This document shows positions 39,141 to 52,089 of a DNA stretch of 64,000 bases, one piece after another. The notes under the pieces are model-generated. The model searched no databases and was not told the origin of the DNA. It saw only the letters and a list, made by a program, of their open reading frames with translations. How positions within the stretch are numbered: the stretch's first letter is position 1; each line of letters begins with the position of its first letter. The DNA is taken from NCBI GenBank assembly GCA_020252645.1, contig JADCCN010000013.1, forward strand, positions 110,805 to 174,804, in the 5' to 3' direction. This DNA is from Methylobacterium sp. GTDB taxonomy: Bacteria > Pseudomonadota > Alphaproteobacteria > Rhizobiales > Beijerinckiaceae. Made by a program: the position numbers and the translations under genes.

Positions 39141-39935
39141 GTGACACTTCGGCTTGATCCACGACTGGCGGCGCGCGGCTATGCGCTCCGCCACGAGCCG
39201 GAAATCGGCTCCACCAACAGTGCCGCGCGCTCCGCCTTGCGGGAAGGTGCCGACCGGCTCTGGCTCGTCGCCGATGCACAGAGCGCGGGGCGGGGGCGCC
39301 ATGAGCGGGGCTGGGTCTCGCCGCCCGGCAATCTCCATGCATCCCTTGCGCTTGCCGCACCTTGCGAAACCGCGAAGCTCCCGCTCCTCGGCTTCGTGGC
39401 CGGTGTCGCGCTCATCGAGGCGATCACCGCCCTTGCACCGGATCTCGCCTCGCGCCTCGCCTTGAAATGGCCGAACGACATGCTGCTCGACGGGCGGAAG
39501 CTCGCCGGCATTCTATTGGAGGGCGAGAGCGATCCCGCGGGCCGGCCGGGCGTTGTCATCGGCATGGGCGTCAATGTGGCGCATGCGCCCGAAGGCCTCG
39601 ACCAGCCGGCAGCGCATCTGTCAGCGAACGTGCCCTGGATCACCCGCGACAGCCTGTTCGATACGCTCCAGAAGGCCTTCGCCGAGGCGCTCACGGTGTT
39701 CGATGAGGGCAGGGGCTTCGCTTCGATCCGCCAAGGCTGGCTTGCATCGAGCCTCCCCATGGGCCAAAGGCTGAGGGTCAAGTTGCCGGGGGGCGCGCGA
39801 GAGGGCAGATTTTCGGGGCTCGACGCGCAAGGGGCGCTCCGGCTCGAAACGGAATCCGGGCCCGTGACCATTGTCGCGGGCGATGTGTTTGTCCTGCGTG
39901 AAAGCAGCGACCAGAAAGGTGCCGGCACGGCATGA
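39141..39935 (+). CDS. birA: Biotin--[acetyl-CoA-carboxylase] ligase
   Basis: Attaches biotin to the carrier domain of acetyl-CoA carboxylase and other biotin enzymes. The GTG at 39141 gives 264 residues. The catalytic core shows GSTNSAARSALREG, the biotinyl-AMP loop AQSAGRGRHERGWVSPPGN, LKWPNDMLLDGRKLAGILLE and VVIGMGVNVAHAP. It has no N-terminal DNA-binding domain, so it is a monofunctional ligase without biotin-operon repressor function. Its frame stays open upstream through the end of nuoN, so the start is uncertain. The stop overlaps rnj (ATGA). Confidence 0.92.
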   Translation: MTLRLDPRLAARGYALRHEPEIGSTNSAARSALREGADRLWLVADAQSAGRGRHERGWVSPPGNLHASLALAAPCETAKLPLLGFVAGVALIEAITALAPDLASRLALKWPNDMLLDGRKLAGILLEGESDPAGRPGVVIGMGVNVAHAPEGLDQPAAHLSANVPWITRDSLFDTLQKAFAEALTVFDEGRGFASIRQGWLASSLPMGQRLRVKLPGGAREGRFSGLDAQGALRLETESGPVTIVAGDVFVLRESSDQKGAGTA

Positions 39936-41596
39936 AGGAAGAAACTCTGGTTTTCGCGGCTCTCGGGGGCCTCGGTGAAATCGGCATGAACATGGCGCTC
40001 TACGGCTTCGGCACGGGCAAGAAGCGCCAGTGGCTGATGGTGGATTGCGGCGTCTCCTTCGCGGGGCCGGACCTGCCGGGCATCGACCTCGTGATGCCGG
40101 ATATCCGCTTCATCGAGGCGGAGAAGAAGAACCTGCTCGGCATTGTCATCACCCATGCGCATGAGGACCATTTCGGCGCGCTGCCCGATCTCTGGCCGCG
40201 CCTCGGTGCGCCGGTCTACATGACGCCGTTTTCCGCAAACCTCCTCGAAGCGCGCCGCTATTCGGAAGAGAACCGCCCGCATCCGCCGGTGCGGGTCATT
40301 CCCCAGCGCGGCGAGTTCCGCCTCGGGCCCTTCCATATCGAAACCATTCCGGTGGCCCATTCCATCCCCGAGGCGATGGCGCTCGCGATTCGCACGCCGC
40401 TCGGCACGGTGCTGCATACCGGCGACTGGAAAATCGACGAGACGCCCGTGCTCGGCGAGCCGACGGATGAAGCCCGCCTGCGCGCCATCGGCGACGAGGG
40501 CGTGCTCGCGATGATCTCCGATTCCACCAACGTGACGCGGGACGGCATCTCGCCTTCCGAGCGCGATGTGCAAGTCTCGCTGCGCGATCTCATCGCGCAA
40601 TCCAGGGGCCGGGTGGCGGTCACCACCTTCGCTTCCAATGTCGCGCGCATCCGCGCGGTGGCGGAAGCCGCGAAGGAAGCGGGCCGCGAGGTGATCATGG
40701 TGGGCCGCGCGATGGATCGCGTGGCGGATGTCGCGGGCGAACTCGACATGCTCGACGGCCTGCCGCCTTTCGCGCCGGTGGATCGCTACAAGAGCATCAA
40801 GCGTGACAAATGCGTGCTGATCCTCACGGGATCGCAGGGCGAGCCGCGCGCGGCGCTGGCGCGCATCGCCTCCGGTGACCATCCCGATGTGGATCTCTCG
40901 CCCGGCGACCGGCTGATCTTTTCCTCGCGCGCCATTCCCGGCAACGAGAAGGCCATCGGCTCGATCATTAACAACCTCGTGAGGCAGGGCGTGGAGGTCA
41001 TCACGGATCGTGACGGTCTTGTGCATGTCTCGGGCCACCCGCGCCGCGAGGAAATGCGCCGGATGTATGCGTGGATCAGGCCCAAGATCGCGATCCCCGC
41101 CCATGGCGAGGCCTTGCACCTCACCCTGCATCGCGATTTCGCGAAGGCGCAGGGCGTGCGCGACGTGATCCGCGCCTATAATGGCGACTTGGTGCAGCTT
41201 GCGCCGGGACGCCCGGCCATCCTCGACGAGGTGCCCGCGGGCCAGCTCGTGAAGGACGGCAACCTGCTGATCTCCGCGCTGGATGATTGCATCCGCGAGC
41301 GGCGCAAGCTCGGCTTCGCCGGCACGGCGATCATCGCCATCGGGATGGATGATCGCGGCAACCGGCTGGGCTCGGTCGATGTCGCGACCATCGGCATTCC
41401 CGGCGAGGATGACGAGGGCGAGCCGATGGAGGCGCATCTGCGCGATCTCGTGGAGGAGACGTGGCGCTCCATTCCCAGGAACACGCGCCGCGACCCCGAG
41501 GCCGTGCGGCAGGCGATCGAGCGCGGCCTGCGCGCCGGGATCAATGATCTGTGGGACAAGAAGCCCTACACCAAGGTGCTGATCGTCGAACTCTGA
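39932..41596 (+). CDS. rnj: Ribonuclease J
   Basis: A 554-residue metallo-beta-lactamase/beta-CASP exo- and endoribonuclease that matures rRNA and degrades mRNA. Metal ligands are in ITHAHEDHFGALPDLW, with further ligands in VAHSIPEAMA, LHTGDWKID and the C-terminal HAHGEA-type segment IAIPAHGEALHL. The beginning ALGGLGEIGMNMALYGFG is characteristic. The gene is translationally coupled to birA. The alphaproteobacterial enzyme lacks the long C-terminal domain of some homologues. Confidence 0.95.
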   Translation: MKEETLVFAALGGLGEIGMNMALYGFGTGKKRQWLMVDCGVSFAGPDLPGIDLVMPDIRFIEAEKKNLLGIVITHAHEDHFGALPDLWPRLGAPVYMTPFSANLLEARRYSEENRPHPPVRVIPQRGEFRLGPFHIETIPVAHSIPEAMALAIRTPLGTVLHTGDWKIDETPVLGEPTDEARLRAIGDEGVLAMISDSTNVTRDGISPSERDVQVSLRDLIAQSRGRVAVTTFASNVARIRAVAEAAKEAGREVIMVGRAMDRVADVAGELDMLDGLPPFAPVDRYKSIKRDKCVLILTGSQGEPRAALARIASGDHPDVDLSPGDRLIFSSRAIPGNEKAIGSIINNLVRQGVEVITDRDGLVHVSGHPRREEMRRMYAWIRPKIAIPAHGEALHLTLHRDFAKAQGVRDVIRAYNGDLVQLAPGRPAILDEVPAGQLVKDGNLLISALDDCIRERRKLGFAGTAIIAIGMDDRGNRLGSVDVATIGIPGEDDEGEPMEAHLRDLVEETWRSIPRNTRRDPEAVRQAIERGLRAGINDLWDKKPYTKVLIVEL

Positions 41597-41636
41597 GCCC
41601 GCGCCCAGGAACGCGATTCCCAGGAGGGAGGAAGCC

Positions 41637-42041
41637 ATGCTCGGACGCCTGAACCATGTCGCCATCGCCGTGAAGGATATTGCCGCGGCGACGCGCCTCT
41701 ACCGCGAGACTTTGGGAGCCGCGGTTTCCGCCCCGCAGGATCTGCCGGAGCATGGCGTGCGCGTGGTCTTCGTGACGCTGCCCAATACCAAGATCGAGTT
41801 CCTCGAGCCGCTGGGGGTCGCAAGCCCCATCGCGAAATTCCTCGAGAAGAACCCCGATGGCGGCATGCATCACCTCTGCTACGAGGTCGGCGATATTCGT
41901 GCGGCGCGCGATGCTCTGATCGCCGGGGGCTTGCGTATTCTGGGTGATGGCGAGCCGAAGATCGGCGCGCATGGCAAGCCGGTTTTATTCCTTCACCCCA
42001 AGGATTGCCTCGGCACGCTGACGGAACTCGAGGAGGTGTGA
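41637..42041 (+). CDS. mce: Methylmalonyl-CoA epimerase
   Basis: A 134-residue vicinal-oxygen-chelate protein that interconverts (R)- and (S)-methylmalonyl-CoA in propionyl-CoA metabolism. Two babab modules show metal ligands: LNHVAIAVKDIAAATRLYRE (His), TKIEFLEPLG (Glu), GGMHHLCYEVGDI (His) and LTELEEV (Glu). A strong GGGAGGA precedes the ATG at normal distance. It sits in the rnj-mce-DUF1467 group. Confidence 0.93.
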   Translation: MLGRLNHVAIAVKDIAAATRLYRETLGAAVSAPQDLPEHGVRVVFVTLPNTKIEFLEPLGVASPIAKFLEKNPDGGMHHLCYEVGDIRAARDALIAGGLRILGDGEPKIGAHGKPVLFLHPKDCLGTLTELEEV

Positions 42042-42043
42042 GC

Positions 42044-42400
42044 ATGAGCGCGGTGGATCGGCTGGTGAAGCGTCTTTCGGGACCGGCGCAGGTCGGGCTG
42101 GGATTGCTCGCAGCCTTTTGCGGCATCGGCATTGTGCTCGGCGTGCTCTATCTGCGTTCGGGCCAGTTGATCTTCTCGCTCGGCACCTCGATCGCGATCT
42201 ACTTCGTCATCTGGTGGTTGGTTCTCTTCACGGTGCTGCCGTTCCGCGTGCGCAGCCAGGTCGAAGCGGGCGAGATCGAGGCCGGCTCGGAGCCGGGCGC
42301 GCCGCATCAGGCGCATCTCCTGTGGTATGCGCTGGTCACCTCGGGCGTCGCCACGCTGGCGAGCATCGTTTTCCTCGTCTGGATCGCGCCGCTGATCTGA
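42044..42400 (+). CDS. DUF1467 family membrane protein
   Basis: A 118-residue inner-membrane protein with three hydrophobic helices; the third includes LLWYALVTSGVATLASIVFL. The middle part IYFVIWWLVLFTVLPFRVRS is typical of DUF1467, whose genes usually sit between mce and proS in this order of bacteria. The start at 42044 is 2 bp after the mce stop and is preceded by GAGGAGG. Function is unknown. Confidence 0.85.
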   Translation: MSAVDRLVKRLSGPAQVGLGLLAAFCGIGIVLGVLYLRSGQLIFSLGTSIAIYFVIWWLVLFTVLPFRVRSQVEAGEIEAGSEPGAPHQAHLLWYALVTSGVATLASIVFLVWIAPLI

Positions 42401-42420
42401 CACGCGCAAGGCCGGCCCGA

Positions 42421-42447
42421 AAAAGAGAGAGGCGGGTTTCCCCGCCT
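42421..42447 (-). terminator. Intrinsic terminator oriented on the minus strand
   Basis: GGCGGG (42431-42436) and CCCGCC (42441-42446) form a hairpin, extended by a flanking A-T pair, with a 4-nt loop. Read on the minus strand it is followed by TCTCTCTTTTTCGG, a good U-tract; on the plus strand no U-tract follows. It directly abuts the stop codon of the minus-strand ORF at 42448. Confidence 0.65.
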
Positions 42448-42717
42448 TCAGGAAGTCCTTGTTTTTCTTGATCTTGAGCCGGTAGAGCGAAGCTGTTTTC
42501 CAGCTTTCTTATCGACCGGGACCTTGTTCGCGTCTGCTCTGCCCGAACCGCCTGATTCAACACCCGGCGGAGGCGGTGTCCTCCCGAACGGCGCGAATGA
42601 AGCAGGTCTGCAGGCGCTTGTCATCATGCACTGCAACATAACCCGAAAAAGCGGTGCAGGGGGGCAATTCCCATTCGCCGAGAAGTGTGACAGAAGCGCC
42701 CTCGAAAAGGGCATCAT
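42448..42717 (-). CDS. Possible small basic protein antisense-oriented before proS
   Basis: An 89-codon frame begins with two ATGs (42717, 42714), preceded by GGAGGG two and five bases upstream. It ends at 42448, one base from a terminator pointing the same way. The product has a hydrophobic/cysteine-containing N-terminal half (PFSRALLSHFS, VMLQCMMTSACR) and a basic C-terminus (ANKVPVDKKAGKQLRSTGSR). No family is recognised. A second minus-strand frame over 42557-42733 also looks protein-like (FSGYVAVHDDKRLQTCFIRA) but has no good start, so a frameshifted or different gene is possible. The region 42401-42762 holds nothing else. Confidence 0.4.
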   Translation of the reverse strand: MMPFSRALLSHFSANGNCPPAPLFRVMLQCMMTSACRPASFAPFGRTPPPPGVESGGSGRADANKVPVDKKAGKQLRSTGSRSRKTRTS

Positions 42718-42762
42718 GGCCCTCCGAAGTGATTCAGCAGGCCGGTTCGCGGAGCCTTCCCG

Positions 42763-44085
42763 ATGCGCATGTCCCGTTTTTTTCTCCCCACCTTGCGCGA
42801 GACGCCGAAGGAAGCGGAGATTGTCTCGCATCGTCTGGCCTTGCGCGCCGGGCTGATCCGGCAGGAATCGGCGGGCATCTATGCCTGGCTGCCTCTGGGC
42901 CTGCGGGTGCTGAACAAGGTCTGCGACATCATCCGCGAGGAGCAGAACCGCTCCGGCGCGATCGAATTGCTGATGCCGACGATCCAGTCCGCCGATCTCT
43001 GGCGCGAGAGCGGCCGCTACGACGCCTATGGCAAGGAGATGCTGCGCATCCAGGATCGCCATGAGCGCGAGATGCTCTTCGGGCCCACCAACGAGGAGAT
43101 GATCACCGAGATTTTCCGCGGCTATGTGCGCTCCTACAAGGGGCTGCCGCTGAACCTCTATCACCTGCAATGGAAGTTCCGCGACGAGGTGCGCCCGCGC
43201 TTCGGCACCATGCGCTCCCGCGAGTTCCTGATGAAGGATGCCTATTCCTTCGATCTCGACCAGGCCGGCGCGCGCCACGCCTATAACCGCATGTTCGTGG
43301 CTTACTTGCGCACCTTCGAGCGCATGGGCCTGAAGAGCATTCCCATGCGCGCGGATACCGGGCCGATCGGCGGCGATCTCTCTCACGAATTCATCATCCT
43401 GGCCGCGACCGGCGAGAGCCAGGTCTTCTGCCACAAGGATTATCTCGATTTCGCGGTGCCGGGCGCCGATACGGATTTCGACAATGGGCCCGATCTCGAG
43501 ACGATCGTGAAGAAGTGGACCTCGCTCTACGCGGCCACCGAAGAGATGCATGATGCCGCAGCGTTCGGCGCGATCCCGGCGGAGAAGCAGGTCTCGGCGC
43601 GCGGCATCGAGGTGGGGCACATTTTCTATTTCGGCACGAAATATTCCGAGCCGATGAAGGCCTGTGTCGCCGGCCCCGACGGCAAGGAAGTGCCGGTGCA
43701 TATGGGTTCCTACGGCATCGGCCCCACGCGCCTCGTGCCCGCCATCATCGAGGCGAGCCATGACGAGGCCGGCATCATCTGGCCGGATGCGATCGCGCCC
43801 TTCAGCGCGGCGATCCTGAACCTCAAGGTTGGCGACAGCGCGACCGATCGCGTCTCGGCCGAGATCGACGCGGCGCTTGCCGCGCGCGGCCTTTCGGCGC
43901 TGATCGACGACACGGATGATCGCCCCGGCGCTAAATTCGCGACCGCCGATCTCATCGGCCTGCCCTGGCAGGTGATCGTCGGGCCGAAAAGCCTCGCCGA
44001 GGGCAAGGTGGAATTGAAGCGCCGCGCAACCGGTGAGCGCTTTCTCCTGACGCCGGAAGAAGCGGTGGAGCGGATCGCCTCGTGA
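42763..44085 (+). CDS. proS: Proline--tRNA ligase, short alphaproteobacterial type
   Basis: A class II aminoacyl-tRNA synthetase of 440 residues. Motif 2 and 3 regions are visible: [50 protein letters not shown] and [17 protein letters not shown]; the anticodon-binding domain ends with VERIAS. The roughly 180-residue editing insertion of E. coli ProRS is missing, as usual in alphaproteobacteria. GGAG lies eight bases before ATG 42763; the second ATG (42769) is possible. lolC/E starts inside the stop codon. Confidence 0.95.
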   Translation: MRMSRFFLPTLRETPKEAEIVSHRLALRAGLIRQESAGIYAWLPLGLRVLNKVCDIIREEQNRSGAIELLMPTIQSADLWRESGRYDAYGKEMLRIQDRHEREMLFGPTNEEMITEIFRGYVRSYKGLPLNLYHLQWKFRDEVRPRFGTMRSREFLMKDAYSFDLDQAGARHAYNRMFVAYLRTFERMGLKSIPMRADTGPIGGDLSHEFIILAATGESQVFCHKDYLDFAVPGADTDFDNGPDLETIVKKWTSLYAATEEMHDAAAFGAIPAEKQVSARGIEVGHIFYFGTKYSEPMKACVAGPDGKEVPVHMGSYGIGPTRLVPAIIEASHDEAGIIWPDAIAPFSAAILNLKVGDSATDRVSAEIDAALAARGLSALIDDTDDRPGAKFATADLIGLPWQVIVGPKSLAEGKVELKRRATGERFLLTPEEAVERIAS

Positions 44086-45350
44086 ACCCCAGGGCGCTGA
44101 TTTCCGGTTTCGAATGGACCATCGCCTGGCGCTACTTGCGGGCGCGCCGCCGCGATGGCTTCATCTCGGTCATTGCCGGGTTCTCCTTCCTCGGCATCCT
44201 GCTGGGCGTGGCGACGCTCATCGTCGTGATGGCCGTGATGAACGGCTTCCGGCAGGAACTGATGGGCAAGATCCTCGGCGTGAATGGCCATGCCTTCATC
44301 CAGCCCTATGGCGATGGGCTGGCCGATTACGACGGCATCGCCGAGCGGGTGAGACGGGTGAAGGGCGTGACGCTGGCAGCGCCGCTGGTGGAAGGGCAGG
44401 TGCTCATCACCTCCCCGAGCTCCTCTTCGGGCTCTTCGGGCGCGCTGGTGCGCGGCGTGCGCGAGGCGGATTTGCGGAATTTCAAGGCCGTCTCGGGCAA
44501 TATTCGCGAGGGCAGCCTCGACGGGTTCGATGGCGGGGAGGGCATCGCCCTGGGCAAGCGCCTCGCGGGCTTCCTCAACGTGATTGCCGGGGACAAGGTG
44601 CGGCTCATCTCGCCGAAAGGGCCCTCGACGCCTTTCGGCTCCGCGCCGCGTCAGAAGACCTATACGGTGTCCGCCGTTTTCGAGATCGGCATGAGCGAGT
44701 TTGATGCGAGCTTCATCTTCATGCCGCTTGCCGAGGCGCAGCTCTATTTCGATGTCGAGGGGCAGGCGCAGATGATCGAGATCTTCGTCCAGAATCCCGA
44801 TCGCATGGATGATTACCTGCCGGCCATCCGCGAGGCCGTGGGCCAGCCGCACGCGCTGACCGATTGGCGCTTCCGCAACCGCACCTTCTTCGGCGCGCTG
44901 GAGGTGGAGCGGAACGTGATGTTCCTGATCCTGACGCTGATCGTGCTGGTGGCGGCACTCAACATCATCTCGGGCATGACGATGCTCGTGAGGGACAAGG
45001 CGCGGGGCATCGCCATTCTGCGTACCATGGGCGCGACGAAGGGCTCGATCCTCAAGATCTTCGTGATCACCGGCTCGGCCATTGGCGTGGTCGGCACGCT
45101 CTGCGGGCTCATTCTCGGCCTCACGATTGCGTGGAATGCCGAGAGCCTGCGGCAGTTCTTCTCCTGGATGGCGGGCAAGACGCTGTTCCCGCCGGAGCTC
45201 TATTTCCTCTCGCGCCTGCCGGCCGATGTGCAGCCGGGCGAGACTTTTACCATCGTGGTGATGGCGCTGACGCTCTCGCTGCTCGCGACCCTCTATCCGG
45301 CCTGGAAGGCGGCAACGCTCGATCCGGTCGAAGCCCTGAGGGGAGAGTGA
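44082..45350 (+). CDS. Lipoprotein-releasing ABC transporter permease (LolC/LolE)
   Basis: A 422-residue inner-membrane permease that releases lipoproteins to LolA. It starts at a GTG overlapping the proS stop. Topology: one helix near the N-terminus ([20 protein letters not shown]), a large periplasmic domain (about 50-270), and three helices at the C-terminus ([20 protein letters not shown] and others). The cytoplasmic-loop sequence [20 protein letters not shown] binds the ATPase. Only one permease gene is present, so the complex may be a homodimer with LolD downstream. Confidence 0.93.
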   Translation: MNPRALISGFEWTIAWRYLRARRRDGFISVIAGFSFLGILLGVATLIVVMAVMNGFRQELMGKILGVNGHAFIQPYGDGLADYDGIAERVRRVKGVTLAAPLVEGQVLITSPSSSSGSSGALVRGVREADLRNFKAVSGNIREGSLDGFDGGEGIALGKRLAGFLNVIAGDKVRLISPKGPSTPFGSAPRQKTYTVSAVFEIGMSEFDASFIFMPLAEAQLYFDVEGQAQMIEIFVQNPDRMDDYLPAIREAVGQPHALTDWRFRNRTFFGALEVERNVMFLILTLIVLVAALNIISGMTMLVRDKARGIAILRTMGATKGSILKIFVITGSAIGVVGTLCGLILGLTIAWNAESLRQFFSWMAGKTLFPPELYFLSRLPADVQPGETFTIVVMALTLSLLATLYPAWKAATLDPVEALRGE

Positions 45351-45431
45351 CAGGATGAGACCGATCGCTTCCGGGAAGGGCTGTGGCAAAGCGCGACCGC
45401 GCGCCCCTGCCAAAGCGGGGGATCAAGGAAC

Positions 45432-46112
45432 ATGACGGTCGCCGCCCTCGAGCTTGTCAATGTCAGTCGCGCGTTCGGCTCCGGCGAAAACCGGATCCGC
45501 GTGCTCGACGGCGCGGATTTCATGCTCCGGCCCGGCGAGATGGTGGCGCTCGTCGGCCCTTCCGGGGCCGGCAAGTCGACCCTCCTGCACATTGCCGGCC
45601 TGCTCGAACATGCCGACAAGGGCGAGGTCTTCATCGGCGAGACCGCGACCGCCGCGCTGGATGACGAGGCCCGCACGCGCCTCAGGCGGCACGAGATCGG
45701 CTTTGTCTACCAGTTCCACCACCTGATGCCGGAATTCTCGGCCATCGAGAATGTGGTGATGCCCCAGCGCATCGCCGGCCTCGCCCCGGAAGAGGCGGCC
45801 GTGCGCGCCCGCGATGTCCTGGGTTTCCTCGGCCTCGGGCACCGCTTCGACCATCGCCCCGGTGAGCTTTCCGGCGGCGAGCAGCAGCGCGTGGCGATTG
45901 CGCGCGCGGTGGCAAATTCGCCTTCGCTGCTGCTGGCGGATGAGCCCACGGGCAATCTCGATCCGGTCACCGGCCAGCATGTCTTCGCGATGCTCGAGAG
46001 TCTCGTGAAGCAATCCGGCCTCGCGGCCCTGATCGCCACCCACAACCTCGAACTTGCGCGCCGCATGGATCGCCGCGTGACGCTCAAGGAGGGGCGGGTC
46101 GTCGAGGCATGA
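45432..46112 (+). CDS. lolD: Lipoprotein-releasing ABC transporter ATPase
   Basis: A 226-residue ABC ATPase that drives lipoprotein release with the upstream permease. Walker [20 protein letters not shown]-loop [18 protein letters not shown], signature [17 protein letters not shown], Walker [13 protein letters not shown] and His-loop [16 protein letters not shown] precedes the ATG at 45432. The gene follows the permease at 81 bp. Confidence 0.95.
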   Translation: MTVAALELVNVSRAFGSGENRIRVLDGADFMLRPGEMVALVGPSGAGKSTLLHIAGLLEHADKGEVFIGETATAALDDEARTRLRRHEIGFVYQFHHLMPEFSAIENVVMPQRIAGLAPEEAAVRARDVLGFLGLGHRFDHRPGELSGGEQQRVAIARAVANSPSLLLADEPTGNLDPVTGQHVFAMLESLVKQSGLAALIATHNLELARRMDRRVTLKEGRVVEA

Positions 46113-46147
46113 CCGGCAAGGCATCGGTTTCCGCCTGAAAATCATGC

Positions 46148-46175
46148 TTGACTTCCAGTGCTGAACATCTAGAAC
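46148..46175 (+). promoter_or_regulatory. Sigma-70-type promoter before the 34-codon ORF
   Basis: TTGACT (46148-46153), 16 bp, then TAGAAC (46170-46175). This AT-richer stretch stands out from its surroundings. The predicted transcription start, about 46182, lies 33 bp upstream of the micro-ORF. Confidence 0.6.
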
Positions 46176-46186
46176 AAAACACGAAC
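46172..46186 (+). promoter_or_regulatory. Putative LexA (SOS) box
   Basis: GAAC-AAAACAC-GAAC (46172-46186) is the direct-repeat form of the alphaproteobacterial LexA site (GTTC-N7-GTTC on the other strand). It overlaps the -10 hexamer and the predicted start, where a repressor would block transcription. One further GAAC lies at 46163. Eight fixed bases can occur by chance about once per orientation in a window of this size, so the position is the main support. Confidence 0.6.
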
Positions 46187-46214
46187 ATTTTTATCCGGTG
46201 ATGGGAGGAGCCGC

Positions 46215-46319
46215 ATGTTGAGATCTGTGGAAGACTGGATTGAATGTGCTTTGCTGACCGGCTTTTTCGTTATGGTCGCGGTCGCCTATGGCGCGGTGGG
46301 GAGCCTGCCGCTGGTTTGA
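46215..46319 (+). CDS. 34-residue membrane microprotein, probable SOS-induced (SidA-like)
   Basis: The ATG at 46215 has GGGAGGAG seven to eight bases upstream. The product of 34 residues has an amphipathic start (MLRSVEDWIECA) and a hydrophobic helix (LLTGFFVMVAVAYGAVG) ending in SLPLV: a single-pass inner-membrane protein. An SOS-type operator overlaps the promoter. dnaE begins 21 bp after the stop, so the transcript could read into it. In Caulobacter crescentus the 29-residue SOS-induced membrane protein SidA blocks division by binding FtsW; this ORF has the same size class, topology and control, but sequence homology is not shown here. Confidence 0.6.
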   Translation: MLRSVEDWIECALLTGFFVMVAVAYGAVGSLPLV

Positions 46320-46340
46320 TCCTCAACGAGGGGCTGAAGG

Positions 46341-49799
<3,459 letters not shown>

Positions 49800-49824
49800 A
49801 AGGCTCGAAGGGTGCGGCCGGCTC

Positions 49825-49852
49825 TTGCATTTGCCCTCGGGATGGGTTAGCC
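49825..49852 (+). promoter_or_regulatory. Possible rpsB promoter
   Basis: TTGCAT (49825-49830), 16 bp, TTAGCC (49847-49852), 92 bp before the rpsB start. Sequence match only. Confidence 0.3.
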
Positions 49853-49943
49853 GCGCACTCATTCCACACGCAGGGTCTCGTTGAAACGAACCGGTGTCGC
49901 CACTGGCGGCTCGTCCTGCGGAGGCTCAACCGGAGAATACCTC

Positions 49944-50936
49944 ATGTCTGCACCTGATTTCTCGATGCGTCAGCTTCTCGAAGCCGGCGCGCATTTCGGC
50001 CACCAGTCGCATCGCTGGAACCCCAAGATGGCTCCGTTCATCTTCGGCACGCGCAACAACATCCACATCATCGACCTCGCCCAGACCGTGCCGATGCTCT
50101 ATCGCGCGCTGGAAGCGATTTCGGATACCGTGGCCCGCGGCGGTCGCGTGCTGATGGTGGGCACGAAGCGCCAGGCGCAGGAGCCGATTTCGGCAGCGGC
50201 GAAGGCCTCGGCCCAGTATTATGTGAATTCGCGCTGGCTCGGCGGCACGCTGACCAACTGGAAGACGATCTCGATCTCCATCCAGCGCCTGCGCAAGGTG
50301 GACGAGACCCTCACCGGCGGCGCGGTCGGCCTCACCAAGAAGGAGCGTCTGATGCTCACCCGCGAGCAGGAGAAGCTCACCCGCGCGCTCGGCGGCATCA
50401 AGGACATGGGCGGAACGCCCGACCTGATCTTCGTGATCGACACGAACAAGGAACAGCTGGCCATCCAGGAAGCCAGGCGGCTCAACATCCCGGTCGTGGC
50501 GATCGTCGACACCAACTGCGATCCGGATGGCGTGACCTTCCCGGTTCCGGCGAATGACGATGCCGGCCGCGCGATCCAGCTCTATTGCGACCTCGTGAGC
50601 CGTGCGGCGATCGATGGCATCTCGCGCAGCCAGTCCTCGCTCGGCGTGGATGTCGGCGCTTCGGTGAACCCGACGGCGGAGGTCCTGCCGGTTGTGGCTT
50701 CGGGCGAAGGCTTCCAGCGCCTCGCGGCTCCGCAGGGCGCGCCGGATGATCTCTCGAAGCTCGGTGGCGTGGGGCCGCAGCTTGCGACCAAGCTCAACGA
50801 ATACGGCATCTTCCACTTCTGGCAACTGGCGGCCATGTCGGAAGCCGATGTCGCGGCGCTCGATTCCGAACTCAAGCTGAACGGCCGCGCCGCGCGCGAT
50901 GGCTGGCTCGACACGGCTCGCGCGCTCGCCGCTTAA
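49944..50936 (+). CDS. rpsB: 30S ribosomal protein S2 with C-terminal extension
   Basis: Residues 1-225 form S2, with [33 protein letters not shown] and [20 protein letters not shown]. The 330 total residues exceed the 240 or so of E. coli S2. The extra part is a linker followed by a roughly 60-residue helix-hairpin-helix-like domain ([19 protein letters not shown] to [12 protein letters not shown]). Such extensions occur in Hyphomicrobiales S2. The same type of domain ends NuoE in this window. GGAG precedes the start; tsf follows 129 bp downstream. Confidence 0.97.
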   Translation: MSAPDFSMRQLLEAGAHFGHQSHRWNPKMAPFIFGTRNNIHIIDLAQTVPMLYRALEAISDTVARGGRVLMVGTKRQAQEPISAAAKASAQYYVNSRWLGGTLTNWKTISISIQRLRKVDETLTGGAVGLTKKERLMLTREQEKLTRALGGIKDMGGTPDLIFVIDTNKEQLAIQEARRLNIPVVAIVDTNCDPDGVTFPVPANDDAGRAIQLYCDLVSRAAIDGISRSQSSLGVDVGASVNPTAEVLPVVASGEGFQRLAAPQGAPDDLSKLGGVGPQLATKLNEYGIFHFWQLAAMSEADVAALDSELKLNGRAARDGWLDTARALAA

Positions 50937-51065
50937 GCCTGATCCCGCGTTCCGGCGGCGTCATCGCGCCGTCCGGGTTTTCCGGGAGTCGGGGCAGCCC
51001 CGACTCCCGCTTCTCATCTGACTGCGTCTCATCCGACCGCTTCTCATTCGACAAGGACGACCGAC

Positions 51066-51989
51066 ATGGCGGAAATCACCGCGAGCATGGTGAAGGAACT
51101 GCGCGAGAAGACCGACGCAGGCATGATGGATTGCAAATCCGCCCTGAACGAAACGGGCGGCGACATGGAAGCCGCGATCGACCTTCTGCGCAAGAAGGGC
51201 CTCGCCAAGGCCGCCAAGAAGGCAGGCCGCGTGGCGGCTGAGGGCCTCGTGGGCATTGCTTCGGCCGGCCCGAAGGCCGTGGTGGTCGAACTCAATTCCG
51301 AGACCGATTTCGTGGCGCGCAATGATGCCTTCCAGGCACTGGTTCGCAACACGGCCATTGTCGCGCTGAAGGTGGGCTCCGATGTCGAGACGATCAAGTC
51401 GGCATCCTATCCGGGCGGCGGCACCGTGCAGGAGGCGATTGCCAGCCTCGTCGCCACCATCGGCGAGAACATGTCGCTGCGTCGCGCAGCGTCGCTCGAG
51501 GTCTCTTCGGGCGTGGTGTCGAGCTACCTGCATAATGCGGTGGGTGACGGCCTTGGCAAGATCGGCGTGATCGTCGCGCTGGAATCGGCCGGCAATGCGG
51601 AAGCGCTCGCGACCATCGGCAAGCAGGTCGCGATGCATGTCGCGGCGGCGAACCCGGTGGCGCTCGACAGCGCCAGCCTCGACCCGGCCGTGATCGCGCG
51701 CGAGCGCAACGTGCTGGCCGAGAAGGCCAGGGCGACCGGCAAGCCGGACAATGTGATCGAGAAGATCGTCGAATCGGGCCTCAAGACCTTCTTCAAGGAA
51801 GTCTGCCTCCTCGACCAGCCCTTCATCCATGATCCCGGCAAGACCGTGCTGCAGGCCGTGAACGAGGCCGCCAAAACGGTCGGTGCGCCGGTCGTGCTCA
51901 AGGGCTTCGTGCGCTATGCGCTCGGCGAGGGCATCGAGAAGGAAACCACCGATTTCGCGGCGGAAGTCGCGGCGGCGGCGGGTGGCTGA
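51066..51989 (+). CDS. tsf: Translation elongation factor Ts
   Basis: A 307-residue guanine nucleotide exchange factor for EF-Tu. N-terminal UBA-like domain [20 protein letters not shown], then the TDFV motif in [18 protein letters not shown], and the C-terminal dimerisation region [15 protein letters not shown]. Start 51066 follows AAGGACG. It is part of the rpsB-tsf-pyrH-frr block. Confidence 0.98.
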   Translation: MAEITASMVKELREKTDAGMMDCKSALNETGGDMEAAIDLLRKKGLAKAAKKAGRVAAEGLVGIASAGPKAVVVELNSETDFVARNDAFQALVRNTAIVALKVGSDVETIKSASYPGGGTVQEAIASLVATIGENMSLRRAASLEVSSGVVSSYLHNAVGDGLGKIGVIVALESAGNAEALATIGKQVAMHVAAANPVALDSASLDPAVIARERNVLAEKARATGKPDNVIEKIVESGLKTFFKEVCLLDQPFIHDPGKTVLQAVNEAAKTVGAPVVLKGFVRYALGEGIEKETTDFAAEVAAAAGG

Positions 51990-52089
51990 TCACTTTCGAC
52001 GAAATTTCCGGTTTGAAAGGATCGAAAGGCGGTTCGCGAGAGCCGCCTTTCTTGTAGGACGGGGGACCGGCGAGGGGAGGAGATTCGGC

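Noticed and set aside
42524..42856. 110-codon plus-strand frame overlapping the proS start
   Set aside because: It begins with TTG without a ribosome binding site and runs into proS in another frame.
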